A stretch of DNA of 33,076 bases, taken from contig JAPYNY010000023.1 in the NCBI GenBank assembly GCA_028283145.1, forward strand, positions 1 through 33,076. Direction: 5' to 3'. The translations under genes and the position numbers were made by a program. This DNA comes from Candidatus Hopanoidivorans cymbastelae (lineage in GTDB: Bacteria; Actinomycetota; Acidimicrobiia; Acidimicrobiales; Hopanoidiivorantaceae). The notes under the pieces were generated by a model, which was given only the letters and a program-made list of their open reading frames with translations, did no database searches and was not told the origin of the DNA. Shown in pieces: positions 7,622 through 15,670 of the stretch (position 1 is its first letter; each line of letters begins with the position of its first letter).

Positions 7622-8904
7622 CCTCCAAGCTGTATGAACTCAACTTCTTCTCCTTGTGCTATGCCGTCTGAATCCGCCAGCACAGCCAGGCCGTTGGCAG
7701 CAGCCATGCCCGAGAGCTGGTGCGAGCCCTGCCCCCCAGCCGACCTAAGCCAGAACTGCCCGTCTGAGTAGTTCCAGCTGACCCTGGCAAAGTGGGTTTT
7801 GCCATCTGAGCGTCTAGGGAGTGCTTCGGCTGCAATGCCACGCCGCCTGAGTCGCTGAATTTGGGTGTGTCCAGCCATCTTGCGCAGGGCGGGTCGGGCA
7901 AATAGCTCAAATGAGACCATGCACGACACTGGATTGCCAGGCAGCCCAAACACAGGAGTGCCGCTGACCGTGCCGAATGCCAAGGGTTTAGCAGGGCGAA
8001 TGGCGATTTGCATCCATCTCATTTGACCGATGCGGTCCAGCACCACCTTGACGTAGTCGTAGTCTCCCATGCTGACCCCTCCAGTTGTGATGATGGCATC
8101 GCATGTTTGGGCGTGCTTCAAGAAAGCCTCTCCGATAGCGGTTTCGTCATCGGGGATTACGCCTCCGTTGATGGGTTCGCATTGGGCTTCCTGCGCAAGG
8201 GAGATAATGGCAATCCTGTTGGAATCCCGGATTTGACCGATTTCCAAGGGGCTGCCGTCTGAGATCAGTTCGTCCCCGGTGGAAAAGACAGCCACCCTGG
8301 GTTTGGGATAGGCCGAAATTTTTGTCACCCCAATGCTGGAGAGCACGCCCAAGTGTGCTGGGGTGAGACAGGTTTGTGCCGGGACGGCCAGTTGCCCCGC
8401 GGTGAGGTCTTCGCCCGCCCGACGAATATGCGTGCCAGGCTGGACTTGCTGGAATATCTCCACCTGCTCTGCTTCAGACGGGGCCGCGGCTGGGTTGGGG
8501 CTGTCTGAGTTGGAGCTTGTGGCGCCAAGGCTTGTCGTGCCCGCAAAAGACCTAGTCAATTCCACCTGCACCACAGAATCGGCACCAGGCGGAATAGGCG
8601 CTCCCGTCATGATCCGAATGGCTTGCCCCTGCTGGACAGGCGTCTCAGGCTGTGCTCCTGCCGGTAAAGTCCCAACGACCTCCAGCACCACAGGAGTTTG
8701 TTCAGAGGCGCCGATGGTGTCGCTGGAGCGCACGGCAAATCCGTCCATGGCTGTGTTGTCCCAAGCTGGGATTGGCTCAGGCGAAGCAATGTCTTGCGCC
8801 GTAACCAGCCCTAGTGCTTCATCCACGGCCACTTCTGCGGCAGAAAGGCATGAAATTTGCTCAAAGATATGCTTTTGCGCCTCCTCGAGCGGAATCAAGG
8901 CCAT
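7618..8904 (-). CDS. moeA: Molybdopterin molybdenumtransferase MoeA
   Basis: Inserts molybdate into adenylylated molybdopterin in molybdenum cofactor synthesis. 428 aa from ATG 8904 (MALIPLEEAQKHIF), a normal MoeA length. Landmarks: PAWDNTAMDGFAVR and MTGAPIPPGADSVVQ in the N-terminal domains; the MPT-binding domain carries VFSTGDEL, IRDSNR and ITTGGVSMGDYDYVK; then GLPGNPVSCMVSFELFARP. The reading frame stays open upstream, but the extra 66 residues lie inside plsY; the 8904 start shares one base with the plsY stop (TGATG), the usual sign of translational coupling. A Ser/Pro/Ala-rich insert (TSLGATSSNSDSPNPAAAPS) interrupts the middle of the protein. A molybdenum enzyme is expected elsewhere in the genome. 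Confidence 0.92.
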   Translation of the reverse strand: MALIPLEEAQKHIFEQISCLSAAEVAVDEALGLVTAQDIASPEPIPAWDNTAMDGFAVRSSDTIGASEQTPVVLEVVGTLPAGAQPETPVQQGQAIRIMTGAPIPPGADSVVQVELTRSFAGTTSLGATSSNSDSPNPAAAPSEAEQVEIFQQVQPGTHIRRAGEDLTAGQLAVPAQTCLTPAHLGVLSSIGVTKISAYPKPRVAVFSTGDELISDGSPLEIGQIRDSNRIAIISLAQEAQCEPINGGVIPDDETAIGEAFLKHAQTCDAIITTGGVSMGDYDYVKVVLDRIGQMRWMQIAIRPAKPLAFGTVSGTPVFGLPGNPVSCMVSFELFARPALRKMAGHTQIQRLRRRGIAAEALPRRSDGKTHFARVSWNYSDGQFWLRSAGGQGSHQLSGMAAANGLAVLADSDGIAQGEEVEFIQLGG

Positions 8905-9512
8905 CAGAGTTTGGCTTCCTCGTGTTTCAGCAGCCGCCTGATATTTTCCAAATGCTTGAGCACAATCAAGACCACCACCGCAGCCACGAAGCACATCTCC
9001 CACCATTGTCGCCCAGAAAGCGCCATGCCGGCCAGCACAGTCGGGGAGGCCACCAGAGATGCCACGGAAGCTCGGCCCCAGAACTTTAAAACAGCCAGCC
9101 AAATCGCCAAGCTCGCCACCGCCGCCAGCGGAGACAGAACTATCACAAAACCGCCGTAGCTGGCTACACCTTTGCCGCCTTTGAATCCCCTGGCCGCGGG
9201 AAACATGTGCCCGGCCACGGCTATTGCCCCGCTCACCACAGCTATTTCGCGGCTGGCCAGAAGCAGCCCCAGCAAAGTTGGAATCACCACCTTGACGACA
9301 TCTCCCAGCAACACTGCCAAGCCCGGAAGCATGCCTGCAATGCGATATACATTGGTGGCTCCTGGATTGCCCGAGCCTTCTTCAGTGGGGTCGTGCTCGG
9401 TGATATAGCCGACAAGCAGGGCAGTCGGGAACATGCCCAGTACGTATGCGCCGGCAATAAAAATCCACCACCAGCCGAAGTCCCATGAGGTTGAAGCGGT
9501 TGCCAGCAGCAT
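8904..9512 (-). CDS. plsY: Glycerol-3-phosphate acyltransferase PlsY
   Basis: Transfers acyl groups from acyl-phosphate to glycerol-3-phosphate, the first acylation in phospholipid synthesis, in the cytoplasmic membrane. 202 aa with five or more hydrophobic segments. The PlsY motifs are present: GSGNPGATNVYR, AGHMFPAARGFKGGKGVA and the C-terminal LKHLENIRRLLKHEEAKL. It is first of three overlapping minus-strand genes (plsY-moeA-nuclease), an odd functional mix probably held together by shared transcription only. Confidence 0.93.
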   Translation of the reverse strand: MLLATASTSWDFGWWWIFIAGAYVLGMFPTALLVGYITEHDPTEEGSGNPGATNVYRIAGMLPGLAVLLGDVVKVVIPTLLGLLLASREIAVVSGAIAVAGHMFPAARGFKGGKGVASYGGFVIVLSPLAAVASLAIWLAVLKFWGRASVASLVASPTVLAGMALSGRQWWEMCFVAAVVVLIVLKHLENIRRLLKHEEAKL

Positions 9513-9665
9513 ATTTCTATGGTAGCTAAAGGTGTTGTAGCAGTTTGCGGGTTTAGCCCTTTTTTAGCGGGAGGTGTGGCTGCTTTGAGGCGGCTGGCAC
9601 GGCCTGATATCCCTGCCTGATATAATGTGGCAAGTTCGCATTTCTCAGGTAGCCTGATTTTTGCT

Positions 9666-10058
9666 ATGCCAACTTACGAATACCGCTGCCGCACTTGTGA
9701 TGCAAGCTTTGATATAGCGCAGTCATTTTCAGATTCGCCGCTGACGCATTGCCCGCAGGTTGGTGATTCAGCGGCCCCGGCCGCCTGTGCGTCGCCAGGC
9801 AAGGGCGAGGTGAGAAAAGTTTATTCCGCTCCTGCCATTACCTTCAAGGGGAACGGATTTTACAAGACCGACAGTCGTGCCAGTAAAGCCAAGACCGAAT
9901 CCGGCAGTTCCGTTTCCGAAAGCAAATCTTCAGATAAATCGTCAGACACAAAGACGAGCGACACCAGCGGCAACTCCAGCAGTTCCAGCGAAAGCACGTC
10001 CAGCTCTGAAAAATCTTCTGAAAAATCGCCCAGCAAATCAGCGGCTGTGGCTAGCTGA
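9666..10058 (+). CDS. FmdB-family zinc-ribbon protein with Ser-rich tail
   Basis: 130 aa from the ATG at 9666, where the family-typical MPTYEYRC begins; an upstream ATG at 9627 adds 13 residues with no family support. Cys8 and Cys11 (CRTC) and Cys29 (HCP) form most of the small zinc ribbon; the fourth ligand is probably Cys44 after a short insertion. VRKVYSAPAITFKGNGFYKTD is the conserved end of the FmdB/CxxC_CxxC_SSSS domain. The rest (about 75-130) is Ser/Lys/Thr low complexity, commonly seen in this family. Function is a presumed regulatory or RNA/protein-binding role, not established. Confidence 0.85.
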   Translation: MPTYEYRCRTCDASFDIAQSFSDSPLTHCPQVGDSAAPAACASPGKGEVRKVYSAPAITFKGNGFYKTDSRASKAKTESGSSVSESKSSDKSSDTKTSDTSGNSSSSSESTSSSEKSSEKSPSKSAAVAS

Positions 10059-10080
10059 TGCCAGTTTGTCTTTCCGCCCG

Positions 10081-10149
10081 CCCCTGATAGCTGTTGTGCC
10101 CGATAGCCGCCGTCCCTGATAGTTGCTGCCCCTGATAGCCGCTGTGCCC
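10081..10149. repeat. Degenerate short tandem repeat after the FmdB-like gene
   Basis: Four imperfect copies of a unit like CCTGATAGCYGYTGTGCCC occur in 69 bp between the zinc-ribbon gene and the serine hydrolase gene. No function visible. Confidence 0.55.
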
Positions 10150-10198
10150 CCGAAATTTTCCAACACCCCGACAGCTAGGTGACAGCCAGGTTTAGATT

Positions 10199-11524
10199 AT
10201 GAGTTCCGAATTAGTCATTTCTGGCACAACTGCGCCCGGATTTGAGGGCGTGCGCTATGAGTTCGCAAATAACTTTCTCCACCGCCATGAGCTAGGCGCT
10301 TCGCTGGCGGTGATTCGGGGCAACGAAGTGCTGGTTGATCTATGGGGCGGCTGGATGAATCGAGATAAACAACAGCCTTGGGAGCCTGACAGCATCGTCA
10401 ATGTCTGGTCAACCACCAAGGGTCTCGTGGCGCTGGCGGCCCACATTCTGATAGACCGGGCAGAGTTGGACTTAGATGCTCCAGTGGCCAGATACTGGCC
10501 GGACTTTGCTCAATCAGGCAAGAGCCAAATCACAGTCAAACATCTGCTGAGCCACCGCTCTGGTTTGGCCGCTTGGCGCAAACCAATCAGCGAAGAAGAG
10601 ATACACGACTGGGCAATGCTATGTGATTTGCTGGCAGCCCAATCCCCTTGGTGGGAGCCTGGCACGACTTCGGGTTATCATGCGCTGACCTTCGGACATC
10701 TGGTGGGCGAGCTGGTTCGCAAGGTTGACGGACGCAGCATAGACGTCTTCATTCGTGAAGAAATCAGCCAACCTTTGGGGGCTCATTCAGTAAGTGGGGA
10801 TTTCTTCGTGGGCACCCAGCCGCAAGACGATGCCCGCACAGCCGATTTGTGGCGCATTCCAGACGAACTGCTGTCCAAAAAATCCTCGTCAGGGCCAGCC
10901 CAGGATCAAAACGGCGCCTCCGCCAGTGCCGCCTCCGCCAGTGCCACATCCAACAGTGCCGCCTCCGGAAATGCTAGCCAGCAGAATTCCCCCAGCGCAC
11001 CAGCACCCGATTCAACCGAGGACAGCCTAGACCTGATGGCTACGGCCATGTCTTCGCCGCTGATAGGCCCTAAAATCGCCAACTCCACCGAATGGAGAAG
11101 GGGAGTCTTTCCGGCAGCCAACGGTCATGGTTCGGCTAGGGCCATCGCTTCCATGTATGCGGCCTTGGCAGCAGGTGGCACGGTTGATGGCTTGAAACTG
11201 GTCAGCCCTGAAGCAGTCGAGAAAATGCGTGAGCCTCAACCCACAGGCCTGGATTTGGTTTTGAAAGATGTGGGCAAGATGACCTGGGGGTTGGGCTTCA
11301 TGGTCAACGCCCAAAACTGGTTTGGCTCAAACAAGCGCGCCTTCCATCACGGAGGCTATGGAGGCTCCTTGGGTTTTGCCGACCCTGAAGCCAACTTCGG
11401 TTTTGCCTACGTCATGAACGCTATGAACCTCTCCACGTTGGTGCTGGATGTGCGGGCAGCGCTTTTACTGAACTCCGTCTATGAGGGGTTGGAGTCAGAA
11501 ACCTCCAGCACCGCCGTTGCCTAG
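10199..11524 (+). CDS. Serine hydrolase, class C beta-lactamase/esterase family
   Basis: 441 aa. The nucleophile motif SxxK is STTK (Ser71, Lys74); the second-motif tyrosine is Tyr160 (SGYHALTFG); the third motif is HHGGYGG near the C-terminus, as in esterase-type members (EstB-like) rather than true beta-lactamases. No signal peptide is visible, so it is probably cytoplasmic. A low-complexity insert rich in Ala, Ser, Asn and Gln (about 230-275) is encoded by short direct repeats of GCCTCCGCCAGTGCC near 10915-10970 and probably forms a loop. Only AGG-type ribosome binding is seen before the ATG. Substrate is unknown; an ester is most likely. The next gene, 42 nt away on the same strand, is a thioesterase. 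Confidence 0.87.
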   Translation: MSSELVISGTTAPGFEGVRYEFANNFLHRHELGASLAVIRGNEVLVDLWGGWMNRDKQQPWEPDSIVNVWSTTKGLVALAAHILIDRAELDLDAPVARYWPDFAQSGKSQITVKHLLSHRSGLAAWRKPISEEEIHDWAMLCDLLAAQSPWWEPGTTSGYHALTFGHLVGELVRKVDGRSIDVFIREEISQPLGAHSVSGDFFVGTQPQDDARTADLWRIPDELLSKKSSSGPAQDQNGASASAASASATSNSAASGNASQQNSPSAPAPDSTEDSLDLMATAMSSPLIGPKIANSTEWRRGVFPAANGHGSARAIASMYAALAAGGTVDGLKLVSPEAVEKMREPQPTGLDLVLKDVGKMTWGLGFMVNAQNWFGSNKRAFHHGGYGGSLGFADPEANFGFAYVMNAMNLSTLVLDVRAALLLNSVYEGLESETSSTAVA

Positions 11525-11566
11525 CTTGGCGGCCCGCTAGCCCGAAGTCGGTTCGGCCCAATTTCT

Positions 11567-12439
11567 ATGTCTGATCCAACTGCTTCTGCTTCAGTTGCTT
11601 CTGCTTCGGCCCCGGCGGCGGCAATGGCAGCAGCCACCGACTTCACCAAGGTTGGCAACGGAGTTTATGAGAGGGTCAATGACGAAAGCTGGTTGGGCTA
11701 CCCAGGGTTGTTCGGGGGCTACGTCAATGCTTTGGCCCTTCAAGCCTGTGCTTTGGAGGTGGATGATCCTGCCAGAGACCCACGAACCTTGACAGTTCAT
11801 TTCCTGCGGCGCTTCCCGATTGGGCATATGAGGGTTGAGACGCACATAGAGCGGTCGGGGGTTTCCGTTACGGTGGTAACGGCTCGCATGTATTGCGAAG
11901 GGACGCTTTGCGGTTTTGCCACTGTTACATTTGCCAGAGAGCGCGAGTCTCTGGATTTTACCGACCTGCAGATGCCCCAAGCTGCCAGCTTTGACCCGAC
12001 TTTGCCTCTTTCAGGTGATTTGCCATTCCCATTCAGAAGGAACTTGAGGATGTGGGATGTGTTTGACGGCGTTCCGCCTGGGCAGACCTTGAACCACTCC
12101 GGAGGTTGGGCTTTGCCGGCCCAAGCTGAGCCGATAGATGAGCGCTTTTTGGTGGCTGTGGCTGATGGGTTCACTCCGGTGGCCTACCGCAAGCTGTCAG
12201 CCCCCACGACTCCTATGATGGCTGGCACGATGGAATTCACAGCCTATTTCAGGGCTAATCCGAGATGCGTTTCGGTGGGCGAGCCGGTGCTGGCTGTGTT
12301 GACAACCGCTGCTTCTTTGCATGGCTACGTGGAGGAAGACTGCAATATCTGGTCGCAACAGGGGGAGCTTTTGCTGCAGAGCCGCCAGTTGCGGTTCATC
12401 CAGAAGGCTAAGACTTCCATGCCCGAGTTGATGAGCTAG
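11567..12439 (+). CDS. Acyl-CoA thioesterase-like double hot-dog protein
   Basis: 290 aa. After an Ala/Ser-rich leader (about 1-24) the sequence follows the two-hot-dog thioesterase layout (TesB/4HBT_3 group): LGYPGLFGGYVNALALQA, then TLTVHFLRRFPIGHMRVETHIERSG split over strands, ATVTFARER, and a second half with MMAGTMEFTAYFRA and LLQSRQLRFIQ. This family hydrolyses acyl-CoA. It follows the serine hydrolase closely and may share its transcript. A start further in (Met20) would remove the low-complexity leader; ribosome-binding evidence is weak for either. Confidence 0.8.
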   Translation: MSDPTASASVASASAPAAAMAAATDFTKVGNGVYERVNDESWLGYPGLFGGYVNALALQACALEVDDPARDPRTLTVHFLRRFPIGHMRVETHIERSGVSVTVVTARMYCEGTLCGFATVTFARERESLDFTDLQMPQAASFDPTLPLSGDLPFPFRRNLRMWDVFDGVPPGQTLNHSGGWALPAQAEPIDERFLVAVADGFTPVAYRKLSAPTTPMMAGTMEFTAYFRANPRCVSVGEPVLAVLTTAASLHGYVEEDCNIWSQQGELLLQSRQLRFIQKAKTSMPELMS

Positions 12440-12601
12440 CGCCGTTGGTCTCCCCTTGCCTAGCTGGAGCGTCCTGAACTTGTGTCCCCATCCAATCTGC
12501 ATTCCTGCCCAAACCTGCTCGTCTCCGAACCAACGTCCCCGTTCGAGTTGATGGGCGAGTTGATGGGTTGACGTGTCAGTCCCCAAAACTAAACTAGAGT
12601 T

Positions 12602-13048
12602 ATGCCAGATTTATTTGAAAATTTGACAGCCAACGTGTCAAATGAATTGTCGTCGCTCACTGAGGAACTCTGGGAAGGCGATATGGAACCCGAGGTGTTA
12701 GAGCTTTGCAGAATTCGCATGGCTTCCATGTTGGGTTCGCCGACTGACGTGGCTCAGCGCAATCCCAAAGCTGTCGACGCCGGGCTTTCGGAGAAGAAAA
12801 TTCTGTCTCTCCCAATGTGGCCCACCTCAGAGTTGTTTTCAGAAGCTGAAAGAGCGGCTCTGGCCTTCACAGAAAAGTATGTGCAAGATGCTCACAGCAT
12901 CTCCGACAAGGACTGCGAGGAGTTGAACGGCCACCATTCACCTCAGGCTGTGGTGAACCTCACGCTAGCCTTGGCAACTTTTGAAGCCATTATCCGCAGT
13001 CGTGTAGTTTTGGCACAGTTGCGCTCTGAAGATTCAGACTCCGAGTAA
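12602..13048 (+). CDS. Carboxymuconolactone decarboxylase (CMD)-family protein without CxxC
   Basis: 148 aa, all-helical by composition. EPEVLELCRIRMASMLGSPTD aligns by eye to the CMD/AhpD core, but the position where redox members have CxxC reads SPTDV, so no peroxidase-type dithiol is present. The second half (SEAERAALAFTEKYV ... SPQAVVNLTLALATFEAI) matches the family's repeat helices. It resembles in layout the selenocysteine-type CMD protein at 15671, though divergent. Function unknown; cysteine-free members are often annotated only by family. Confidence 0.75.
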   Translation: MPDLFENLTANVSNELSSLTEELWEGDMEPEVLELCRIRMASMLGSPTDVAQRNPKAVDAGLSEKKILSLPMWPTSELFSEAERAALAFTEKYVQDAHSISDKDCEELNGHHSPQAVVNLTLALATFEAIIRSRVVLAQLRSEDSDSE

Positions 13049-13686
13049 ATTAAGCCAAGCCAGCCTCAGATAACTATAAAATGGGATTTCATGTGTTTTA
13101 TTTGTCTAGTTAGGTTTTTCGCGGTTAGCGGAAGGCAGGGTGGTTGGTTTAGGGGTGTTTGTGCATGTTGGGGAGATGGAAAACACCTTCAGGAAACCGG
13201 TTGGTCCCGATAAATTTGAACAACTGAGAAGCAAGATGGGAATAAGCATAGGCAAGCGCCAGCACCCTGTGAGGTTGTCTACCTGCCAGCATCGGGTTGC
13301 CCAGTTATTATATACTCATTAAGAGCGTTCTGGTTTCGTTCGGAGCCGCCGACTCAGATGAAAACGCTTTGGAAGGCGTAGGACGGCTCAAAGAGGAGCA
13401 GAGCCAATAGAGAAGAAAGAATGGATGTGAAACTTACTGATATGATTCACCGCGAAGAGTTCCGAAAACACTCTTCGGTGTGCCCTGAAATTCCGGTAGC
13501 CAGTCAAGGGAAATCAAAAAAGCAGGCCTCTACTATGCTAGCAGAAGTTACGGTTACCCGCCTTGGACTGCAAGAAGAACCCACAGGTTAGTTCTACAGT
13601 GCAGGATCTGGAAGAAACGCTGCTCGAGTATCCTCGTATAATGCGTGTTTAGCATGGGCCTTTGCCGCACGAAGTAGGGCAGAAAG

Positions 13687-13818
13687 TTGTCACCTTATGG
13701 GTCTCTTTCCAGTCGTCAGATAATCAAAATTCTGAAATCCCACGACTTCTGGTTTGTCTGCACGGAAGGAAGCTACCATCACTTTAAAAACAAGTACGGT
13801 AGACTGGTAATAGCTTAA
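13687..13818 (+). pseudogene. Possible HicA-like toxin remnant
   Basis: From a TTG at 13687, 43 codons read LSSRQIIKILKSHDFWFVC, then TEGSYHHFKNKYGRLVIA. This looks like the HicA/YcfA fold (helix with IIKIL, then GSHxxF and a strand), but the catalytic GSH is GSYHH and the C-terminal third, normally ending in a Leu-rich helix, is missing. Family members usually have 60-80 aa. No HicB-like gene follows. It could be a chance match; assignment rests on eye alignment only. Confidence 0.3.
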
Positions 13819-13820
13819 AC

Positions 13821-13864
13821 ACACCCGCTTAAATCACGGGCGTGTAAGGCAATAAATATTGCCT
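13821..13864. promoter_or_regulatory. Two adjacent hairpins upstream of the unknown gene at 13915
   Basis: CCCG (13824-13827) can pair with CGGG (13837-13840), and an almost perfect palindrome AGGCAATAAATATTGCCT occupies 13847-13864. They lie 50-95 nt before the 13915 start and could be an operator, an attenuator or a terminator for the preceding fragment. Confidence 0.35.
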
Positions 13865-13914
13865 CTGACGAGACTACCTGGCAGACAATACTACACAGAT
13901 AGGGGAAGGACAAG

Positions 13915-14595
13915 ATGGCTTACAACGCCCATCCGATGAACACCACCACAGTTACTTGGCTGGCCGAAGCGGTGGAAGACACACTCACCACAAAGGGAAC
14001 TTCTGTACTGCCTCTATCGGAGAGTGTGGAAGAACGACTACAAGTTAATAACTACAAGGTTATCACCAAACCTACGCTGACGTTGGAAGACGCTTCCAGC
14101 TTCATTCAGCGAATGAAGTTCCTAGGTTCGCTGCTTGATTTCCTAGCAGCACCGAAAACATCTTACACACATCTGATAATCCAAGCCAACGAACAGGGGT
14201 TAGGCAAAGACATCCAAGCTGGGTTGATAGCGGTTTTCCCTCTGACTGAAACAGGTGAGAATCAAGCCCGACTGCTTCATTCGGAGTTGCCCTTCAGCTA
14301 TCTGAAACGAACTGAGCGCGGCAAAACCGAGGAGTTGAGCAGACAGCACGACAACTGGAGTGATATAACTGCTAGACCTGTTGCGCCTATGTCGGTGAAA
14401 GTCATTCAACCTGACGGCACCGAGATGGAATACAGAACTTTGCCTTCACCTTCAGCTATATTGGCTTCGGCTTTCCTTGCGCACCCTGAAACTGACCCTG
14501 ACTGCCCGTTCAGGCAAGTCGTCCAGTGGGAGCACGACAGGGTTGAACTGGCTGGTGCTGACGGGCGGAAGTTCATCTGTGAGCCGACAGGATAG
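13915..14595 (+). CDS. Hypothetical protein in AT-richer island
   Basis: 226 aa, not recognised. A good ribosome binding site (GGGGAAGGA) lies about 5-6 nt before the ATG, which supports real expression. The protein is soluble, without signal peptide, transmembrane helix or obvious catalytic motif. Segments such as LTLEDASSFIQRMKFLGSLL suggest helix, and VKVIQPDGTEMEYR plus WEHDRVELAGADGRKF suggest beta hairpins, so a mixed alpha/beta fold is likely. It stands between a possible toxin remnant and two doubtful small ORFs, upstream of the selenoprotein gene, with no functional partner evident. Probably horizontally acquired, judged from context and composition. Confidence 0.55.
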   Translation: MAYNAHPMNTTTVTWLAEAVEDTLTTKGTSVLPLSESVEERLQVNNYKVITKPTLTLEDASSFIQRMKFLGSLLDFLAAPKTSYTHLIIQANEQGLGKDIQAGLIAVFPLTETGENQARLLHSELPFSYLKRTERGKTEELSRQHDNWSDITARPVAPMSVKVIQPDGTEMEYRTLPSPSAILASAFLAHPETDPDCPFRQVVQWEHDRVELAGADGRKFICEPTG

Positions 14596-14756
14596 CAGCG
14601 GTGAAACTTCTAGCGGTAGCCATAGCAACCGTGGTACCGTCTGTACGTTGTCTCCGTGGCGGGTATTCAGCATTCAGACGGGTTATATACCGATACCTGA
14701 AGTCCTGAGCATATCGGGAAGCTAACCCTGAGAGGCTGGATAAATGCAGAAGGTGG

Positions 14757-15182
14757 ATGCCTCACACCATTTGCACTTTGAATAATGTTTGGATAACCGA
14801 GTGGGATTTGCCTTCGTTCACTGCCAGTTGGGAGGTAGCGTTTCTGACTGGAGCTTGGAACAGCACTCACCCTTTGGAAGACAGCAACACCTGTAGTCTG
14901 TTCGTGGCATATGACCTGTTTGACATAAACAGGCAAGTCAGCTATGTCGGAGAGCCTTATGATGTGTGCTATAACACCCGATATTTCTCAATCGGAGAGA
15001 CTGGAGCGGGATACCACAGCACACTAACTGCTCGAAGCAGCCAACCGATGACAACCGCCAAGCCAACATTGGTGGTAGGTGCAAGCCATGTCTCTGGCTG
15101 CCCCAAATGTAAGCAGTATAGGCGGGATTTGAAAACCTGGATGAGGCAGCACTGCTTTGAACTATCTTGCAAAGGTGAATAG
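14757..15182 (+). CDS. Hypothetical small protein with C-terminal CxxC
   Basis: 141 aa, not recognised. The N-terminal two-thirds is rich in Trp, Tyr, Ser and Thr with beta-like alternation; the C-terminus contains SGCPKCKQYRRDLKTW and a further HCFELSC, which could bind a metal. AAGGTGG directly abuts the ATG, so initiation is not well supported. It may be a decayed or spurious frame. Confidence 0.35.
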   Translation: MPHTICTLNNVWITEWDLPSFTASWEVAFLTGAWNSTHPLEDSNTCSLFVAYDLFDINRQVSYVGEPYDVCYNTRYFSIGETGAGYHSTLTARSSQPMTTAKPTLVVGASHVSGCPKCKQYRRDLKTWMRQHCFELSCKGE

Positions 15183-15670
15183 ATCTGAGGGGGAGAGAGT
15201 AGCCCGTAGAAAAACAGCCGATGAGAGCTATAGGGAGTCTTTACATGAGAGGAACTGCCAACAGAGTTGGAAGCGGAGATTGAAACGGAAGCTGCCAGCT
15301 TGGATAGAACGGGGAGGCAGGTGCGCTGTCTGTGCTACTTCCATACCGCTCTGCAGCTGCTCTCAGACTAGCTCTGGTGTTGTGCACCCTAAAAAAGATG
15401 TGTACATAGACCGCTGAAATCCATCATCAACCGGTCAGGCATCCCAAAAAAAGTCTTCACGGGAAACTAACAGAACGCAGTTCCGACGACAGCAGCAAGG
15501 GCAGCTAATTTTGAGTTACAGTGCAATGCAAAGATCAGAAGCTCAACTACGAAACTCACGGGTGCCTAATGTGGATGATTCTATAGACAGTGTTTTTTGA
15601 CGGAAAAACCCACAAATGGTAAGTTAAGTTTGTAGTTGCCTATAAAATGAATACCTAGGAAGGAATTATT
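15183..15670. other. 488-bp stretch upstream of the selenoprotein gene
   Basis: No convincing gene. A TTG-initiated plus frame (15157-15417, 86 aa, basic with CAVC and CSC) overlaps the previous ORF and has no recognisable family. Near the 3' end a TATAAA at 15641-15646 could be a -10 element for the 15671 gene, and AGGAAGG (15657-15663) is its ribosome binding site. Confidence 0.45.

Larger units (their letters stand above)
13049..13914. other. 866-bp stretch without a clear intact gene
   Basis: Composition is more AT-rich than the flanks. A 56-codon plus ORF at 13421-13591 ends in TAG and the same frame stays open for 43 codons to 13723; neither part is recognised. A HicA-like fragment lies at 13687-13818. 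No tRNA or other RNA gene was found. Confidence 0.5.

Noticed and set aside
8905-9102. Longer MoeA starting at 9102
   Set aside because: The extra 66 residues lie inside plsY, do not resemble MoeA, and a coupled ATG at 8904 gives the normal start.
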